Counted from the stretch's first letter, positions 10,351 through 20,627 are shown. The stretch: 64,000 bases of DNA from Rahnella aquatilis CIP 78.65 = ATCC 33071 (GCF_000241955.1 NC_016818.1:3844001-3908000); one strand, 5' to 3'. Program-made: numbers and translations. The notes: generated from the letters alone by a model not told the origin.

Positions 10351-10594
10351 GGTGTTTCCACTCCGATTGGCAAGACGCGGGACCCGCGCGCGGATGCCTG
10401 TGCTTTGGTCACTGAATATAAGGAAAGGCGCATTATCCAAACTTACCTCCGATTAGCAAGGTTTGCGGGCAGGAAATCCGTCAATACAGTGCGGAAAGTT
10501 CCGGTTTACAGCCAGACGGGAACTGTGATGTGATCAGCCCCGTCTTTTAACCCTGCCGGACCGTCATTCACCCATGTTGGAAGCCCCTGATTTT

Positions 10595-11650
10595 ATGGAA
10601 GCAAAAAGTTTTTCGCCGCTGGTGCTCGACTGGTATCAGCGCTATGGCCGCAAAACGCTGCCCTGGCAAATCGCCAAAACGCCCTATAAAGTCTGGCTTT
10701 CAGAAGTGATGTTGCAGCAAACACAGGTAGCGACTGTCATCCCCTATTTTGAACGCTTTATGGAACGTTTCCCGACGGTGTCTGATCTCGCCGCCGCGCC
10801 GCTTGATGAAGTACTGCATCTTTGGACCGGGCTGGGTTACTACGCCCGCGCACGAAACCTGCATAAAGCGGCCCAGACTATCGCCAGCCAGCACGGCGGC
10901 GTATTTCCGACAACCTTTGATGAAATCCTTGCTCTGCCCGGCATTGGCCGTTCCACTGCGGGCGCCGTTTTGTCGCTGGCGCTCAATCAGCATTACCCCA
11001 TTTTAGACGGCAATGTGAAACGCGTGCTGGCCCGCTGCTATGCCGTTGACGGCTGGCCGGGCGAGAAGAAAACCGAAAATAAACTGTGGGCGATCAGTGA
11101 AGACGTCACACCTGCCGAAGGGGTCGCGCAGTTTAATCAGGCAATGATGGATCTGGGTGCAATGGTTTGTACCCGCAGCAAGCCGAAATGCGAGCTATGC
11201 CCGGTGAAATCAGGCTGCGCAGCTTACGCACACAACAGCTGGGCAAAATATCCGGGTAAAAAGCCTAAGGCGACGTTGCCGGAAAAAACGGCCTTTATGC
11301 TGATGATCCAACAGGAAGATAAAGTCTGGCTGGAGCAGCGTCCGCCGGTGGGCCTGTGGGGGGGATTGTTCTGCTTTCCACAATATTCGACCGAAGACGA
11401 ACTCGCGCTGGGGCTGCAAAAATACGGTGTTACGCAAAATGCGTTGCAGCAGCAGACCGCCTTTCGTCACACTTTCAGCCATTTCCATCTGGATATCGTC
11501 CCGATGTGGTTAAATCTGCGTTCTACGGCGGGTTGCATGGATGAAGGTGCGGGTCTCTGGTATAACTTAGCGCAACCACAATCCGTCGGGCTGGCCGCGC
11601 CGGTAGAACGTCTGCTGATGCAGTTAGCAAAGCAGGCTCCTGGCAAATAA
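10595..11650 (+). CDS. mutY: Adenine DNA glycosylase MutY
   Basis: MutY removes adenine mispaired with 8-oxoguanine in base-excision repair. The ATG at 10595 gives 351 residues and aligns base for base with the E. coli start (E. coli has 350); an ATG at 10574 is possible. The catalytic Glu is in [15 protein letters not shown], the HhH-GPD region is [20 protein letters not shown] with the catalytic Asp in PILDGNVKR, and the 4Fe-4S cysteines are in [17 protein letters not shown] (C-X6-C-X2-C-X5-C). A C-terminal NUDIX-like domain recognises 8-oxoG. yggX follows. Confidence 0.96.
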   Translation: MEAKSFSPLVLDWYQRYGRKTLPWQIAKTPYKVWLSEVMLQQTQVATVIPYFERFMERFPTVSDLAAAPLDEVLHLWTGLGYYARARNLHKAAQTIASQHGGVFPTTFDEILALPGIGRSTAGAVLSLALNQHYPILDGNVKRVLARCYAVDGWPGEKKTENKLWAISEDVTPAEGVAQFNQAMMDLGAMVCTRSKPKCELCPVKSGCAAYAHNSWAKYPGKKPKATLPEKTAFMLMIQQEDKVWLEQRPPVGLWGGLFCFPQYSTEDELALGLQKYGVTQNALQQQTAFRHTFSHFHLDIVPMWLNLRSTAGCMDEGAGLWYNLAQPQSVGLAAPVERLLMQLAKQAPGK

Positions 11651-11683
11651 CCGCCCCAACAGAACGATCGATAAGGAATTAGC

Positions 11684-11956
11684 ATGAGCAGAACGATTTT
11701 TTGCACCTTTCTCAAGCGCGATGCCGAAGGGCAAGACTTCCAGCTGTACCCTGGCGAGATTGGCAAACGTATTTTTAATGAAATTTCTAAAGAAGCCTGG
11801 TCGCAATGGATGGCCAAACAGACCATGCTGATCAACGAAAAGAAACTCAGCATGATGAACCCGGATGACCGTAAATTGCTGGAACAGGAAATGGTAAATT
11901 TTCTGTTTGAAGGTCAGGACGTTCATATCGAAGGCTATACCCCGCCATCAAAATAA
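11684..11956 (+). CDS. yggX: Fe(2+)-trafficking protein YggX
   Basis: The 90-residue protein starts [16 protein letters not shown] with the conserved Cys7. YggX family members protect iron-sulfur enzymes and help iron traffic under oxidative stress. Its place directly after mutY, which encodes an Fe-S enzyme that counters oxidative DNA damage, is conserved. It is probably in one operon with mutY and ends at a GC-rich hairpin. Confidence 0.96.
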   Translation: MSRTIFCTFLKRDAEGQDFQLYPGEIGKRIFNEISKEAWSQWMAKQTMLINEKKLSMMNPDDRKLLEQEMVNFLFEGQDVHIEGYTPPSK

Positions 11957-11985
11957 TCATTTGTAATAATGGTTGAAACATTAAG

Positions 11986-12011
11986 GCAGGCGCTCCGGGC
12001 GCCTGCTTCTT
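11986..12011 (+). terminator. Hairpin terminator between yggX and mltC
   Basis: GCAGGCGC/GCGCCTGC is an 8-base stem with a short loop, followed by TTCTTTC. It may reduce read-through into mltC, which begins 21 bases later. Confidence 0.65.
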
Positions 12012-12032
12012 TCATCAGAAACGGCTTGTAAG

Positions 12033-13112
12033 ATGAAGAAAATTTTAGCTTTGCTGGTTATCGCCCCCATGTTGATCTCCTGCTCCGGCAGTAAGAAAGA
12101 CCAGTTCAACGAAGCTTATGTGAAAGATACCAACGGATTCGACATTTTGATGGGGCAGTTCGCCCATAACATCGAAAATATCTGGGGCCTCAATGAGGTC
12201 CTGATCGCGGGTCCGAAAGACTATGTGAAATATAGCGATCAGTATTACACCCGCAGCCACATCAACTTTGATGCGGGTACCATCACTCTTGAAACCATTT
12301 CAGGCACCGATCCGGCTGCCAGCCTGCGCAAGGCAATTATCAGCACCTTGCTGGTGGGCGATGACCCGGGCAACGTTGATCTCTATTCCGACGTCAACGA
12401 TATCCAGATCAGCCGTGAACCGATGTTGTACGGTCAGGTTCTCGACAACACCGGTCAGCCAATCCGCTGGGAAGGCCGCGCAGCCAGCTTTGCCGACTAT
12501 CTGATCCAGAACAAGCTGATGCGTCGTCAGTCCGGTCTTCATGTGATTTATTCCGTGACGATTCAGATGGTGCCAAACCACCTGAATCAGCGTGCGCATA
12601 AATACCTGCCGATGATCCGGGAAGCTTCCGCGAAATATGGCGTCGATCAGTCGCTGATACTGGCGATCATGCAAACAGAATCGGCCTTTAACCCGTATGC
12701 GGTCAGTAACGCTGATGCGCTGGGGCTGATGCAGGTTGTGCAGCACACCGCTGGCGTGGATGTGTTTAAATCGGAAGGGAAATGGGGCAAGCCAAGCCGC
12801 AGCTATCTGTTTGATCCGCAGAACAATATTAATACCGGCACCGCGTATCTGGCGATGTTGCAAAATGTGTATCTGGGGAATATCAGCAACCCGACATCGC
12901 GCCGTTATGCGGTGATTACTGCCTATAACGGTGGGGCGGGCAGCGTGTTGCGCGTGTTCTCACAGAACAAAGCGCAGGCGTTTAACATCATCAACAATAT
13001 GTCACCGGGCGATGTCTACACCACGCTGACGACCAAACACCCGTCAGGGGAATCACGCCGTTATCTGTATAAAGTGAACAACACGCAGCGCAGCTACCGC
13101 CGCGTGGACTGA
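12033..13112 (+). CDS. mltC: Membrane-bound lytic murein transglycosylase C
   Basis: This outer-membrane lipoprotein cleaves peptidoglycan glycan strands and forms 1,6-anhydromuramic ends. It has 359 residues, the same as E. coli MltC. The signal [17 protein letters not shown] carries a lipobox (LISC, lipidated Cys17). An N-terminal DUF3393 domain is followed by the SLT domain, with the catalytic Glu in [18 protein letters not shown] (about residues 208-225), then ALGLMQV and TAYNGGAG. In E. coli mltC is followed by nupG and speC; here an exopolysaccharide locus occupies that gap. Confidence 0.97.
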   Translation: MKKILALLVIAPMLISCSGSKKDQFNEAYVKDTNGFDILMGQFAHNIENIWGLNEVLIAGPKDYVKYSDQYYTRSHINFDAGTITLETISGTDPAASLRKAIISTLLVGDDPGNVDLYSDVNDIQISREPMLYGQVLDNTGQPIRWEGRAASFADYLIQNKLMRRQSGLHVIYSVTIQMVPNHLNQRAHKYLPMIREASAKYGVDQSLILAIMQTESAFNPYAVSNADALGLMQVVQHTAGVDVFKSEGKWGKPSRSYLFDPQNNINTGTAYLAMLQNVYLGNISNPTSRRYAVITAYNGGAGSVLRVFSQNKAQAFNIINNMSPGDVYTTLTTKHPSGESRRYLYKVNNTQRSYRRVD

Positions 13113-13130
13113 CCGTTTTGTCAGCAAACA

Positions 13131-13168
13131 GCCCTGAAGCGGAGGCAGAATAGCCGCCGCTTCAGGGC
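13131..13168. terminator. Convergent hairpin between mltC and locus A
   Basis: A 12-base arm (GCCCTGAAGCGG) pairs with CCGCTTCAGGGC, and the right arm includes the stop codon of the minus-strand glycosyltransferase. There is no clear T-tract on either side, so termination is likely but not certain. It also marks the boundary between GC-rich backbone and the AT-rich locus. Confidence 0.55.
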
Positions 13169-14295
13169 AAGACTTGCTTGATTGCCTTCAGATAACGGGA
13201 AATAACGATCTTTTCATCGAACTCCCTGACCATCTTTTTCCGGCTCTCATTGCCCATTTCCAGGCGTTGCATATGAGTCATATTAATTAGCCGCTCCATC
13301 GCCCGTGTTAAGCAGTCCGTATCTTGTAGCTCACACAGAAAGCCATTTATCCCGTCGTCTACCGTCTCCTGACAGCCAATATTACGGGTGGTAATCAGCG
13401 GCTTTCCCATTGCTCCGGCTTCAAGTAATGATTTCGGCACGCCTTCACGATAAAAAGAAGGCAGCACAATACAATCAACCTGCGCGATTTCCTGCTCAAC
13501 ATTATCGGATGTACCCAGATATAGAATATTGCCTTCCTCAATCCAGGCGGCCATACGTTCAGTCTTCACCGCTGCCGGATTGCTAACGTCCAGAAATCCC
13601 AACAAGCGAAATTCGCAGCGTTGACCATGACGCTTCTTGAGTTTACGTGCGGCTTCAACATAATGCTCAACCCCTTTGGAATAAAGCATGCGTGCAATCA
13701 GGATGAAACGCACGACATCATCGTCGGGTGCCGGTGTCACATTAAAACGAACCAGATCAACCCCAGAACCCGGTAACCGTTCGGTATGTAAGTAATCAGG
13801 TAGCATTTCAGTCAGGAATAATTCGCGGTCATCCTCATTTTGAAAAAATATTTTGGCCGCGTAGCGCTGGCTGAACCGATACAGATGCTGACAGATTACC
13901 CTTACCATCCCTTTGCTCATGAAAACACTACCCAGTCCGGCGATATTATTAATAGCTGGAATATTCAATACCTTTGCTGCGAGCGTAAAGTAGATATTAT
14001 TTTTAGGTGTGAAATTAAGAATGACATCCACTTTTTCTTTACGTAATACATACCAGGACGAAAGCAGAGTAATAAAATCTTTAATAATGCTCGTCCCACC
14101 AGAGTCTATTTTCACTGAAACTGTTTTACATCCCAGTTCAGCAAGACGGTGAGTATATTCATCCACAGGTGAGATGGCTATAACCTGATAGCCATTCTCT
14201 AACAGAGCAAGAATAGTGTTTTTACGAAAATTATAAAGATACCAACTGGTGTTGGCGGTGATTGCGATGGTGTTTTTCTTATCGATTCCGTTCAA
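13162..14295 (-). CDS. Family 4 glycosyltransferase, locus A
   Basis: This is probably a GT-B, retaining (GT4) glycosyltransferase adding one sugar of the locus A repeat unit on undecaprenyl diphosphate at the inner membrane face. The C-terminal half has IARMLYSKGVEHYVEAARKL, CIVLPSFYREGVPKSLLEAG (the E-X7-E-type donor site) and AMGKPLITTRNIGCQETV. I chose a TTG start at 14295 because it follows AAGGA by nine bases and avoids overlapping the upstream gene; an ATG at 14379 would overlap that gene by 43 bases. It is the last gene of the operon. Donor and acceptor sugars cannot be read from sequence. Confidence 0.85.
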   Translation of the reverse strand: MNGIDKKNTIAITANTSWYLYNFRKNTILALLENGYQVIAISPVDEYTHRLAELGCKTVSVKIDSGGTSIIKDFITLLSSWYVLRKEKVDVILNFTPKNNIYFTLAAKVLNIPAINNIAGLGSVFMSKGMVRVICQHLYRFSQRYAAKIFFQNEDDRELFLTEMLPDYLHTERLPGSGVDLVRFNVTPAPDDDVVRFILIARMLYSKGVEHYVEAARKLKKRHGQRCEFRLLGFLDVSNPAAVKTERMAAWIEEGNILYLGTSDNVEQEIAQVDCIVLPSFYREGVPKSLLEAGAMGKPLITTRNIGCQETVDDGINGFLCELQDTDCLTRAMERLINMTHMQRLEMGNESRKKMVREFDEKIVISRYLKAIKQVLP

Positions 14296-14336
14296 AATTA
14301 TCGTTCCTTTTTGTTGCAAAAAATAACTTTTAACTT

Positions 14337-15341
14337 TTATTGCAATACATCCTGTTTTATCCTTAAAGATTTCCAGCATGAATCAGAATATTTTTCTATT
14401 GCAGGAAGATTGTTACCTGTCACAGCATTGACATTACAAATGCTGTAATCTCCTTTACTTGCAGATGAACTCTTATTATCAAAGATGTGAAAATTATTAT
14501 TAACCTGAATGGTCGGAATTACTGATTTGATGAGAATACCCCGGACAACCTTGTCGAAGATATTATCTTTGATCGTGACGTTATCAGGAACAGTCCCTCC
14601 CGCATGCCTCAGACTTACCACAATAGCAGCCATTCCATGCACATCGGTGAAATGATTACGACTGATCATGATGTTATAAATACGCTGAAGCGAAGTGTTA
14701 GGCTCCAGATCAATGCTGCCAGGCATTCCTTTACGGGAAATACGGGTAAAGCGATTTCCATCAATAAGGATATCATGCCCGTCAATAATACTAATGCCGT
14801 TACGGTTACTGAAGTTAACGCCGTCAAAGACGACGTTTCTTATGATAATATGGTGGTTTGAAACAACATTCCCCTGCCCGACATAAACTCCATCGCCACG
14901 AAACCCTGTGAGGTTTAAATTTGAAAGCGTAACATCGTGTGCATTGAATATACTGATCAGAGGGTTATGCTCTGCAAACCCATTTTTTTCTGCACCACCA
15001 ATAAAAGAAACCTCCGAAATTTGCACATTACTGACAGCCCTTGTGCCATCGCCCGAAGAAATATTTATCACGCCGACAGTATCCGGTGAGATAAAAGTCT
15101 GTTGAATTTGCGCCCCTTTTTCACCGGAAAGCGATGTATTGCTGTCAATGAAGAGAGGATGACCGAGAAAACAGCCCGGATGAATTATTTTAATCTTCGT
15201 ATTTTTTATTTTTCTCTCTTTAAAAAAGTGATAAATGTCAGGCGTAATCAGGCAGTCAATGATGACTGTTTCAGCCCGACATAAAGAGCCGCTCATCAGA
15301 AATATCAGTACAATGCAAAAAAAACACAGAGAATTTTGCAC
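14337..15341 (-). CDS. Secreted right-handed beta-helix protein, locus A
   Basis: From a GTG preceded by GCAGGAG the product has 334 residues. It starts with a hydrophobic signal peptide (about residues 1-23, SLCFFCIVLIFLMSGSLCRA). The remainder shows repeats with regularly spaced N, I and D (IIIRNVVFDGVNF, ISIIDGHDILIDGNRF, IMISRNHFTDVHG, VTIKDNIFDKVVRG), typical of parallel beta-helix proteins (pectate lyase or NosD fold). Such proteins in capsule loci are often lyases, epimerases or acetylation aids, but no catalytic set is evident and no function is assigned. The start lies 1 base after the upstream stop. Confidence 0.8.
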   Translation of the reverse strand: MQNSLCFFCIVLIFLMSGSLCRAETVIIDCLITPDIYHFFKERKIKNTKIKIIHPGCFLGHPLFIDSNTSLSGEKGAQIQQTFISPDTVGVINISSGDGTRAVSNVQISEVSFIGGAEKNGFAEHNPLISIFNAHDVTLSNLNLTGFRGDGVYVGQGNVVSNHHIIIRNVVFDGVNFSNRNGISIIDGHDILIDGNRFTRISRKGMPGSIDLEPNTSLQRIYNIMISRNHFTDVHGMAAIVVSLRHAGGTVPDNVTIKDNIFDKVVRGILIKSVIPTIQVNNNFHIFDNKSSSASKGDYSICNVNAVTGNNLPAIEKYSDSCWKSLRIKQDVLQ

Positions 15342-15342
15342 T

Positions 15343-16527
15343 CTAGACACTCCTGCGGGAAAGCAAAAAATATTTATAGTGGTTGAAGAAATCAAAGCGA
15401 ATTCTTTCTAATAACTCAGGTTGATAAAAACGCGCTTTATTAAATGAGTAACGCGCCATCATTAACATTTCCTGACGGTTATTCAGTAAGTTTTCAATGT
15501 TTTTTGCCAACCCGTTTGCATCATCTGGCTTATGCAAATATTTGCTTTGACATAATTCGGGCATTCCTCCGGCAGAACTGGTGATCACGGGGCAGGCTCG
15601 CGACATGGCCTCTATCACAGCCCGTGGCAACCCTTCCTGATTACTCGGCTGCACATAGAGATCGACAGCATCAAGAAATGAAATAATGTCTTTCCCCGGC
15701 GTTCTTGGCCCGGAAAAAATAATATTGTCACGCAAGGATAACTCATCAATCAGTTTAATATTTTTGAACTTACTTCCCGCACCCGTGATTTCAAGAACGA
15801 TCGAAAACCCTCGATTTTTTAGCCGATAAATTGCTTTATAAAGGGTATTAAAACCTTTATGTGGACTGTCAAGAGAAGCAATCATGCCTATTTTGAAAGG
15901 CCCACTGGAAGACGCAGTGATTTTATTCAGTCTTTGATTAAGAACATAAGCTGAAGTTGGCAATAATTCTACGTTAGAAGCAGACACTACATTATGTGTG
16001 TTGGGGTAGCGTTTTTGCAAAAAACTGCCTGTAACATAAATAGCACCCCAGGCTTTTTTAATCACCTGCTTCACTCGCCAGGTTAACACCGGGGCATAGA
16101 GTAATCCTTTCAATGAGCCATATCCGATCATCGCATCCCAGGGGCACGCTACCACTTCAACAACATAAGGAATATTCATCTGCCGCGCAAGCTTTGCGGT
16201 AATAAGACCTGTTTCGCTGGGTAACCTGATCACAACGCCGTCACAACCTCTGAGAGCTTCTTTAATTACGGTAACATTTTTACGGGAGGTAAATAACACA
16301 GATTTCAAAGAGGAATTATTTTCTATTTTTTTAAAAATCATTCCATCGCCGCTGGCCAGAGTCCAGTGCGGCGAAAATGAGGAATCAATTTTATAACGAG
16401 ATAAAACTATTACTTCATCAAAATGATGAAAATACCTGGCAAAAGCAGAATAAGGAAGTTTACCCGGAGAATATATTTTCTCGCCATGATGAATAAAATA
16501 GTGGTCATGCGCAAAAACCATTTTCAT
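15343..16527 (-). CDS. Family 4 glycosyltransferase, locus A
   Basis: The 394-residue GT-B glycosyltransferase starts MKMVFAHDHYFIHHGEKIYSPGKLPYSAF. The nucleotide-sugar domain has IGMIASLDSPHKGFNTLYKA (about residues 212-231), VDLYVQPSNQEGLPRAVIEA and SRACPVITSSAGGMPELC, the GT4 signature set. Its start overlaps the stop of the acetyltransferase gene by 4 bases (ATGA-type), so the two are coupled. It probably acts in repeat-unit assembly on the cytoplasmic membrane face; the donor is unknown. Confidence 0.87.
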   Translation of the reverse strand: MKMVFAHDHYFIHHGEKIYSPGKLPYSAFARYFHHFDEVIVLSRYKIDSSFSPHWTLASGDGMIFKKIENNSSLKSVLFTSRKNVTVIKEALRGCDGVVIRLPSETGLITAKLARQMNIPYVVEVVACPWDAMIGYGSLKGLLYAPVLTWRVKQVIKKAWGAIYVTGSFLQKRYPNTHNVVSASNVELLPTSAYVLNQRLNKITASSSGPFKIGMIASLDSPHKGFNTLYKAIYRLKNRGFSIVLEITGAGSKFKNIKLIDELSLRDNIIFSGPRTPGKDIISFLDAVDLYVQPSNQEGLPRAVIEAMSRACPVITSSAGGMPELCQSKYLHKPDDANGLAKNIENLLNNRQEMLMMARYSFNKARFYQPELLERIRFDFFNHYKYFLLSRRSV

Positions 16528-17105
16528 GGTAATTCCTTAACTTTCATTGCAGGGGCTCCAGCATACACCCCCGCAGTCAGGTGTTTTTTGGTAACAGAAT
16601 TCGCTGCTACCACGACATCAGAATCAATGACCGAGCCTGCCAGGATCCTTACTCCGCATCCCACCCATACATTTGAAGCAATACAAACATTTTTCAGGTC
16701 GAGCGACTGATATTTAAAGGGCTGTCCGCAAAATTCGTAACGATGTTCAAAGGAGATGATCGAAACAGAATGTGCAAACGACACATCACTGCCCACAGAA
16801 ATATTTCCAGCAGCATCAACATAAGCACGTTCATGAAAACTGATATTACTACCCAGTGAGAGGTTTTGTGGATTTTTGAATACGCACCATCGTCCGATAT
16901 AGACATTCTCTCCGCACTTTTTTACCAGCGTACGAATAAGAATATAACGGATCCCCACCCCGATTCTTCCGGGAAAACCGGAGAAGACATCCAGAAGATA
17001 AGCGCGAAAAATTTGCGGGAAAAGAGATGTTATGGTACATAAAACGAGAATAACTCCCCGCCAGCGACGAAAAGACGCACGACCAGTTTTTATATTTTCA
17101 GACAT
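16524..17105 (-). CDS. Left-handed beta-helix O-acetyltransferase, locus A
   Basis: The 193-residue protein carries hexapeptide repeats from about residue 75 (ENVYIGRWCVFKN, LSLGSNISFHERAYV, ISVGSDVSFAHSVSII, VCIASNVWVGCGVRILAGS, IDSDVVVAANSV). It ends with GVYAGAPAMKVKELP, a typical end for acetyl-CoA dependent sugar O-acetyltransferases of the WcaF/NodL type. It most likely acetylates a sugar of the locus A polymer. A hydrophobic stretch near residues 18-35 may bind membrane. It overlaps both neighbours by a few bases. Confidence 0.85.
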   Translation of the reverse strand: MSENIKTGRASFRRWRGVILVLCTITSLFPQIFRAYLLDVFSGFPGRIGVGIRYILIRTLVKKCGENVYIGRWCVFKNPQNLSLGSNISFHERAYVDAAGNISVGSDVSFAHSVSIISFEHRYEFCGQPFKYQSLDLKNVCIASNVWVGCGVRILAGSVIDSDVVVAANSVTKKHLTAGVYAGAPAMKVKELP

Positions 17106-18183
17106 ATAACCTCAATATTTCTGCCGCATTCTGCCTGATTGAAAAACGCCCTGTTATTACATCAGTATTAATTTTTTTCGTTGCTGACTGAGTCATCAAT
17201 ACATCAATTTCTGATGTCCATGCGCAGAGATCGCTGAGTGACTGATGGGAAATACGCTCAGTCACATCAATAAGCCGGGGAACTTGCAAGGACGCTATGA
17301 CCGGTAATCCGGCGGCCTGAGCTTCAATAGCCGCAAGCCCGAGACCTTCGTGCAGCGACGGAAACAGGAACACATCCATAACATCGCGTAAAATTAACAA
17401 TGCATCGTTTCTTGCGCCGGTCAGGATAATTTTGTCAGCGAGACCTCGCTCAACGGCCATTTTATGTAAGTCTTTCCGTAAACTTCCTTCACCTACAATC
17501 AGTAAACATACATCTTGATCCCGGTATTGCGACAATATTTCAAGCAGGAATTCGTGATTTTTTACGGATTCCATTCGCCCGACGGTTCCCAATACGAACG
17601 TGCTTTCAGCAATGCCCAAATCATGTTTAAGGCAAGTGGGGGCAGTAAATACCAGACGATGGAAATTTTTGCCACAGGGAATAATATTGACCGCAGGTGC
17701 CCCTGTTTTATAGTGGCAACGCGCTGAATCTTCACTTACCGCGACGCAACAGGTTGAATAACGCTTAGCCAGGAAAATTTTGAAATCGATTTCAATGCGT
17801 TTTATCAGACCAGAATTTTGGTAGTGCAGCGCTCGATCTGAATGAGCATGGGAAATAATCCGCGCAATTCCACACCTTTTAGCAATGTACGCCACGAGAC
17901 CATTATTGAAGCTGACATGACTATGACAGACGTCAAATTGGTTTTTCCTGAAAACGGAGAATAAGGCAGTCAGGTATTTCAGCGGTTTTTTATAAGAAGG
18001 AATATGTATTATTTTGCAATCCATAGCTAATAAAACATCTTCGTAAAACCCTTTATGGGGTTTATCGACGATAAAGATGTGCTGAATACTTTCTGAGGTT
18101 TCTACTACAAAATCAAAAAGCCAACTTTCAATCCCACCGATATCCAATTGACCTAACAGGTGTACAACGTTAATTTTCTTCAT
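17098..18183 (-). CDS. Family 4 glycosyltransferase, locus A
   Basis: The 361-residue protein begins MKKINVVHLLGQLDIGGIESWLFDFV, the N-terminal acceptor-domain signature of GT4 enzymes. The donor domain has LGTVGRMESVKNHEFLLEIL, VFLFPSLHEGLGLAAIEAQA and AGLPVIAS. It should transfer a nucleotide-activated sugar during repeat-unit assembly. It overlaps the polymerase gene by 14 bases and the acetyltransferase gene by 8 bases, so translation is tightly coupled. Confidence 0.88.
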   Translation of the reverse strand: MKKINVVHLLGQLDIGGIESWLFDFVVETSESIQHIFIVDKPHKGFYEDVLLAMDCKIIHIPSYKKPLKYLTALFSVFRKNQFDVCHSHVSFNNGLVAYIAKRCGIARIISHAHSDRALHYQNSGLIKRIEIDFKIFLAKRYSTCCVAVSEDSARCHYKTGAPAVNIIPCGKNFHRLVFTAPTCLKHDLGIAESTFVLGTVGRMESVKNHEFLLEILSQYRDQDVCLLIVGEGSLRKDLHKMAVERGLADKIILTGARNDALLILRDVMDVFLFPSLHEGLGLAAIEAQAAGLPVIASLQVPRLIDVTERISHQSLSDLCAWTSEIDVLMTQSATKKINTDVITGRFSIRQNAAEILRLYV

Positions 18184-19393
18184 CTGATATCCCTGAGGCG
18201 TAGGTTCTTAAATAAAGTAGTATGGAGAAAATAACCAGGGGCATAATGAGCAATTGTTTTCTGAAAACGGCATCCCCCACGCTTCCAAAAGTATAATCGG
18301 TACGGATAGCGTAAAATCCAACCAACGTCATTACGGCAGAATAAATCAGGACACACATAATCGATGACATCAGTCTGGGGTCCAAAATGAGTGTGGTATA
18401 TTTTATTGTCCTGATAAGAAGAAGAACTACAGTCACAATGACACAGAGCGCAGGTAGCAATGTAAACCCCTCATAATTCATCCACTGCGCAGGGTTAGGA
18501 GCCATATACATAAAAGCAAAAATCATGGGCCAGTTAATAATCAGCAGAATAGATTTAAAAAATGCGGCCAACATGAGAATAAAAAAAGCCCCTAACGTGA
18601 TGAACTTCATTGTCCGATAATATTCCAGAGTAAAAACCACATACAGAAGTGCGGTTACGGGAGAATAAGGTCGGAGCAGGAAACAATAGCCAGCCAACAT
18701 CAGTATCATAACGGCCTTGAATAATCTCACCACGTTCCCCTGCGTCTTACAAAAATCGACTAACGCTAAAGCCAGAAGGATCGTCAGGAAGAAAATAAAT
18801 ATATCTTTACCAAAAACTGAAGAAAAATAATTAAACGTCGGAGAAACAATAATCAGGGATATCAAAACACAGCGAAAATCAACTGAACTCACATTAAAAA
18901 ATAATCGACTCATTGCCGCGATGCTCATTAATTTAAATATAAAATTGAAAATGATAATATAAAATGGATCTTTGGTAGGCATCAAACTATAAAATATATG
19001 GACTGGTGCCCCGAAAATAAAGAAGGATCCCGGCCCTTCAGTCATGCCGTTCTCATGCATTGCGGCCATCCTCGCCACAGCACCGGATAAAATTTCATTC
19101 AGCGAATTATTTGACAGTAAAAAATCATAATATCGCACCGCATCTATTCCGGGGAAAATATTAAAAACATTAATACAATAAAAAGTATAAACAGCAGAAA
19201 ATAGTAGCGCCGAAATGATTAAATAATTATATCGTGCCCCTGGAGTGGTAAGCACGGGAATGCTCAGCGCGGTCAATGTAAAAATCACCCCGACTACAGC
19301 ATCACGGGCATCAAAAATAAGATGTGTTATACATACAGAAGTGAGCATCATCAAACAAAGGTAAATAACACCGCGTTTTAAATTAATATTCAC
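18170..19393 (-). CDS. Wzy-like polysaccharide polymerase, locus A
   Basis: The 407-residue, very hydrophobic protein has about ten predicted membrane helices and a larger polar loop at about residues 85-125 (RMAAMHENGMTEGPGSFF). No enzymatic domain can be recognised. This profile and its position next to a Wzx flippase gene fit Wzy, which polymerises undecaprenyl-linked repeat units on the periplasmic face. Wzy proteins share little sequence, so the call is by topology and context. Codon use is AT-rich like the rest of the locus. Confidence 0.7.
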   Translation of the reverse strand: MNINLKRGVIYLCLMMLTSVCITHLIFDARDAVVGVIFTLTALSIPVLTTPGARYNYLIISALLFSAVYTFYCINVFNIFPGIDAVRYYDFLLSNNSLNEILSGAVARMAAMHENGMTEGPGSFFIFGAPVHIFYSLMPTKDPFYIIIFNFIFKLMSIAAMSRLFFNVSSVDFRCVLISLIIVSPTFNYFSSVFGKDIFIFFLTILLALALVDFCKTQGNVVRLFKAVMILMLAGYCFLLRPYSPVTALLYVVFTLEYYRTMKFITLGAFFILMLAAFFKSILLIINWPMIFAFMYMAPNPAQWMNYEGFTLLPALCVIVTVVLLLIRTIKYTTLILDPRLMSSIMCVLIYSAVMTLVGFYAIRTDYTFGSVGDAVFRKQLLIMPLVIFSILLYLRTYASGISDEEN

Positions 19394-19400
19394 TGTTACC

Positions 19401-20627
19401 TCACTGGCCGCTCTCTGTCACAGGCCTGAACACAGTTATATACATCAGCAAAGCCACAAAATTATTTGAGAAAAATAGCACCCATGGCACACAAAACACG
19501 GTCATAAACTTACAAACGAAGAGTAATATAACGCAATGAATAACCCCCCCTGTAAATGTACAATAAGAAATTGCTTTACTCTTCCCATAAAAAAAACATG
19601 TCGATGCCATAATCAGATAGAATCCCTGCGATAAAAATGCAGGCACCATAATTACTACAAATCGTTTAACGTCCTTATACTCCTCACCCGCTACAAGATT
19701 GTATACTCCCTCAGGAATTAACTGTGCGACAATGGTTACCAGTGTGCTCAGGCAAAAATACCCAATGAAGATCAGCGTAAAGTGTTTACGGCTGATTTTA
19801 TTATTTTTCAACTGACTGTATAGGTGAGGGGTTAATGCTTTATTCAGGGCCATCAGCACCACAGTAATAATTACGCTTAACTGAAATGATGCAGAGTAAT
19901 TTCCCAGCGTGGAACTGGAAAAATAATTACTGATCATAATCCTGTCCAGTCCTGACCGGGCCAGAAAGCTCATATTATGAATAATGAGTGGAATACCAAA
20001 AATTAGCAATTGTGATGATGTTTTTTTAACGGTATCAAAACAAAAATCGGCCTGCTTCAGCCAGGTTCTATTGGAACATGAAGAAATAAATATTGAAATC
20101 AGGAAACCAAGAATAATCGCGTAAACCCTGATTTCATAGCTCACCTTAAAATAGTACAAGAACAATAATGTGATAACGAATGACATTGCTGCATTAATGA
20201 CTTGAGCAGTCATGTATTTCTTCGCTTCTTTCCTGGACTGATTAATCGATACGAGGTTTGTATAAATACATTGAAAATACCCCGCAATCGCGGCAAGAAT
20301 GATTATATCACTCGGATAAAAAGCATATACCCCAGCAACGCAAAGGATAAAGGCAACGGATGATATAATGACAGAGGAAAAGAAATAGTCTGCCGAGTTG
20401 TAATCTTCTTGCGTATATTCGTACTTAATTATTGCGGCAGATGCGTTTAGTCCAATGAAGACAAAAAAGACCGAGACGTAAGCATTAAACAAGGATATTT
20501 CCCCATACTGCTCAGGGCCTAAAGCACGTGAGAGAACAGGGAGAAGAAGGAAGGGGAAGATTTTTACAATCAGTTCCCCGCCGACATAAATAATACTATC
20601 ACTGAATATCTTTCTCATTATTTTCAC
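19401..20627 (-). CDS. Wzx-type oligosaccharide flippase, locus A
   Basis: The 408-residue multipass membrane protein of the MOP/PST family starts FSDSIIYVGGELIVKIFPFLLLPVLSRALGPEQYGEISLFNAYVS (quoted in part: GGELIVKIFPFLLLPVLSR). The ALGPEQYGEISL segment is a hallmark of O-antigen and capsule flippases. It should move lipid-linked repeat units across the inner membrane before polymerisation by the neighbouring Wzy-like protein. It lies 7 bases upstream of wzy and 94 bases downstream of wzc. Confidence 0.87.
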   Translation of the reverse strand: MKIMRKIFSDSIIYVGGELIVKIFPFLLLPVLSRALGPEQYGEISLFNAYVSVFFVFIGLNASAAIIKYEYTQEDYNSADYFFSSVIISSVAFILCVAGVYAFYPSDIIILAAIAGYFQCIYTNLVSINQSRKEAKKYMTAQVINAAMSFVITLLFLYYFKVSYEIRVYAIILGFLISIFISSCSNRTWLKQADFCFDTVKKTSSQLLIFGIPLIIHNMSFLARSGLDRIMISNYFSSSTLGNYSASFQLSVIITVVLMALNKALTPHLYSQLKNNKISRKHFTLIFIGYFCLSTLVTIVAQLIPEGVYNLVAGEEYKDVKRFVVIMVPAFLSQGFYLIMASTCFFYGKSKAISYCTFTGGVIHCVILLFVCKFMTVFCVPWVLFFSNNFVALLMYITVFRPVTESGQ

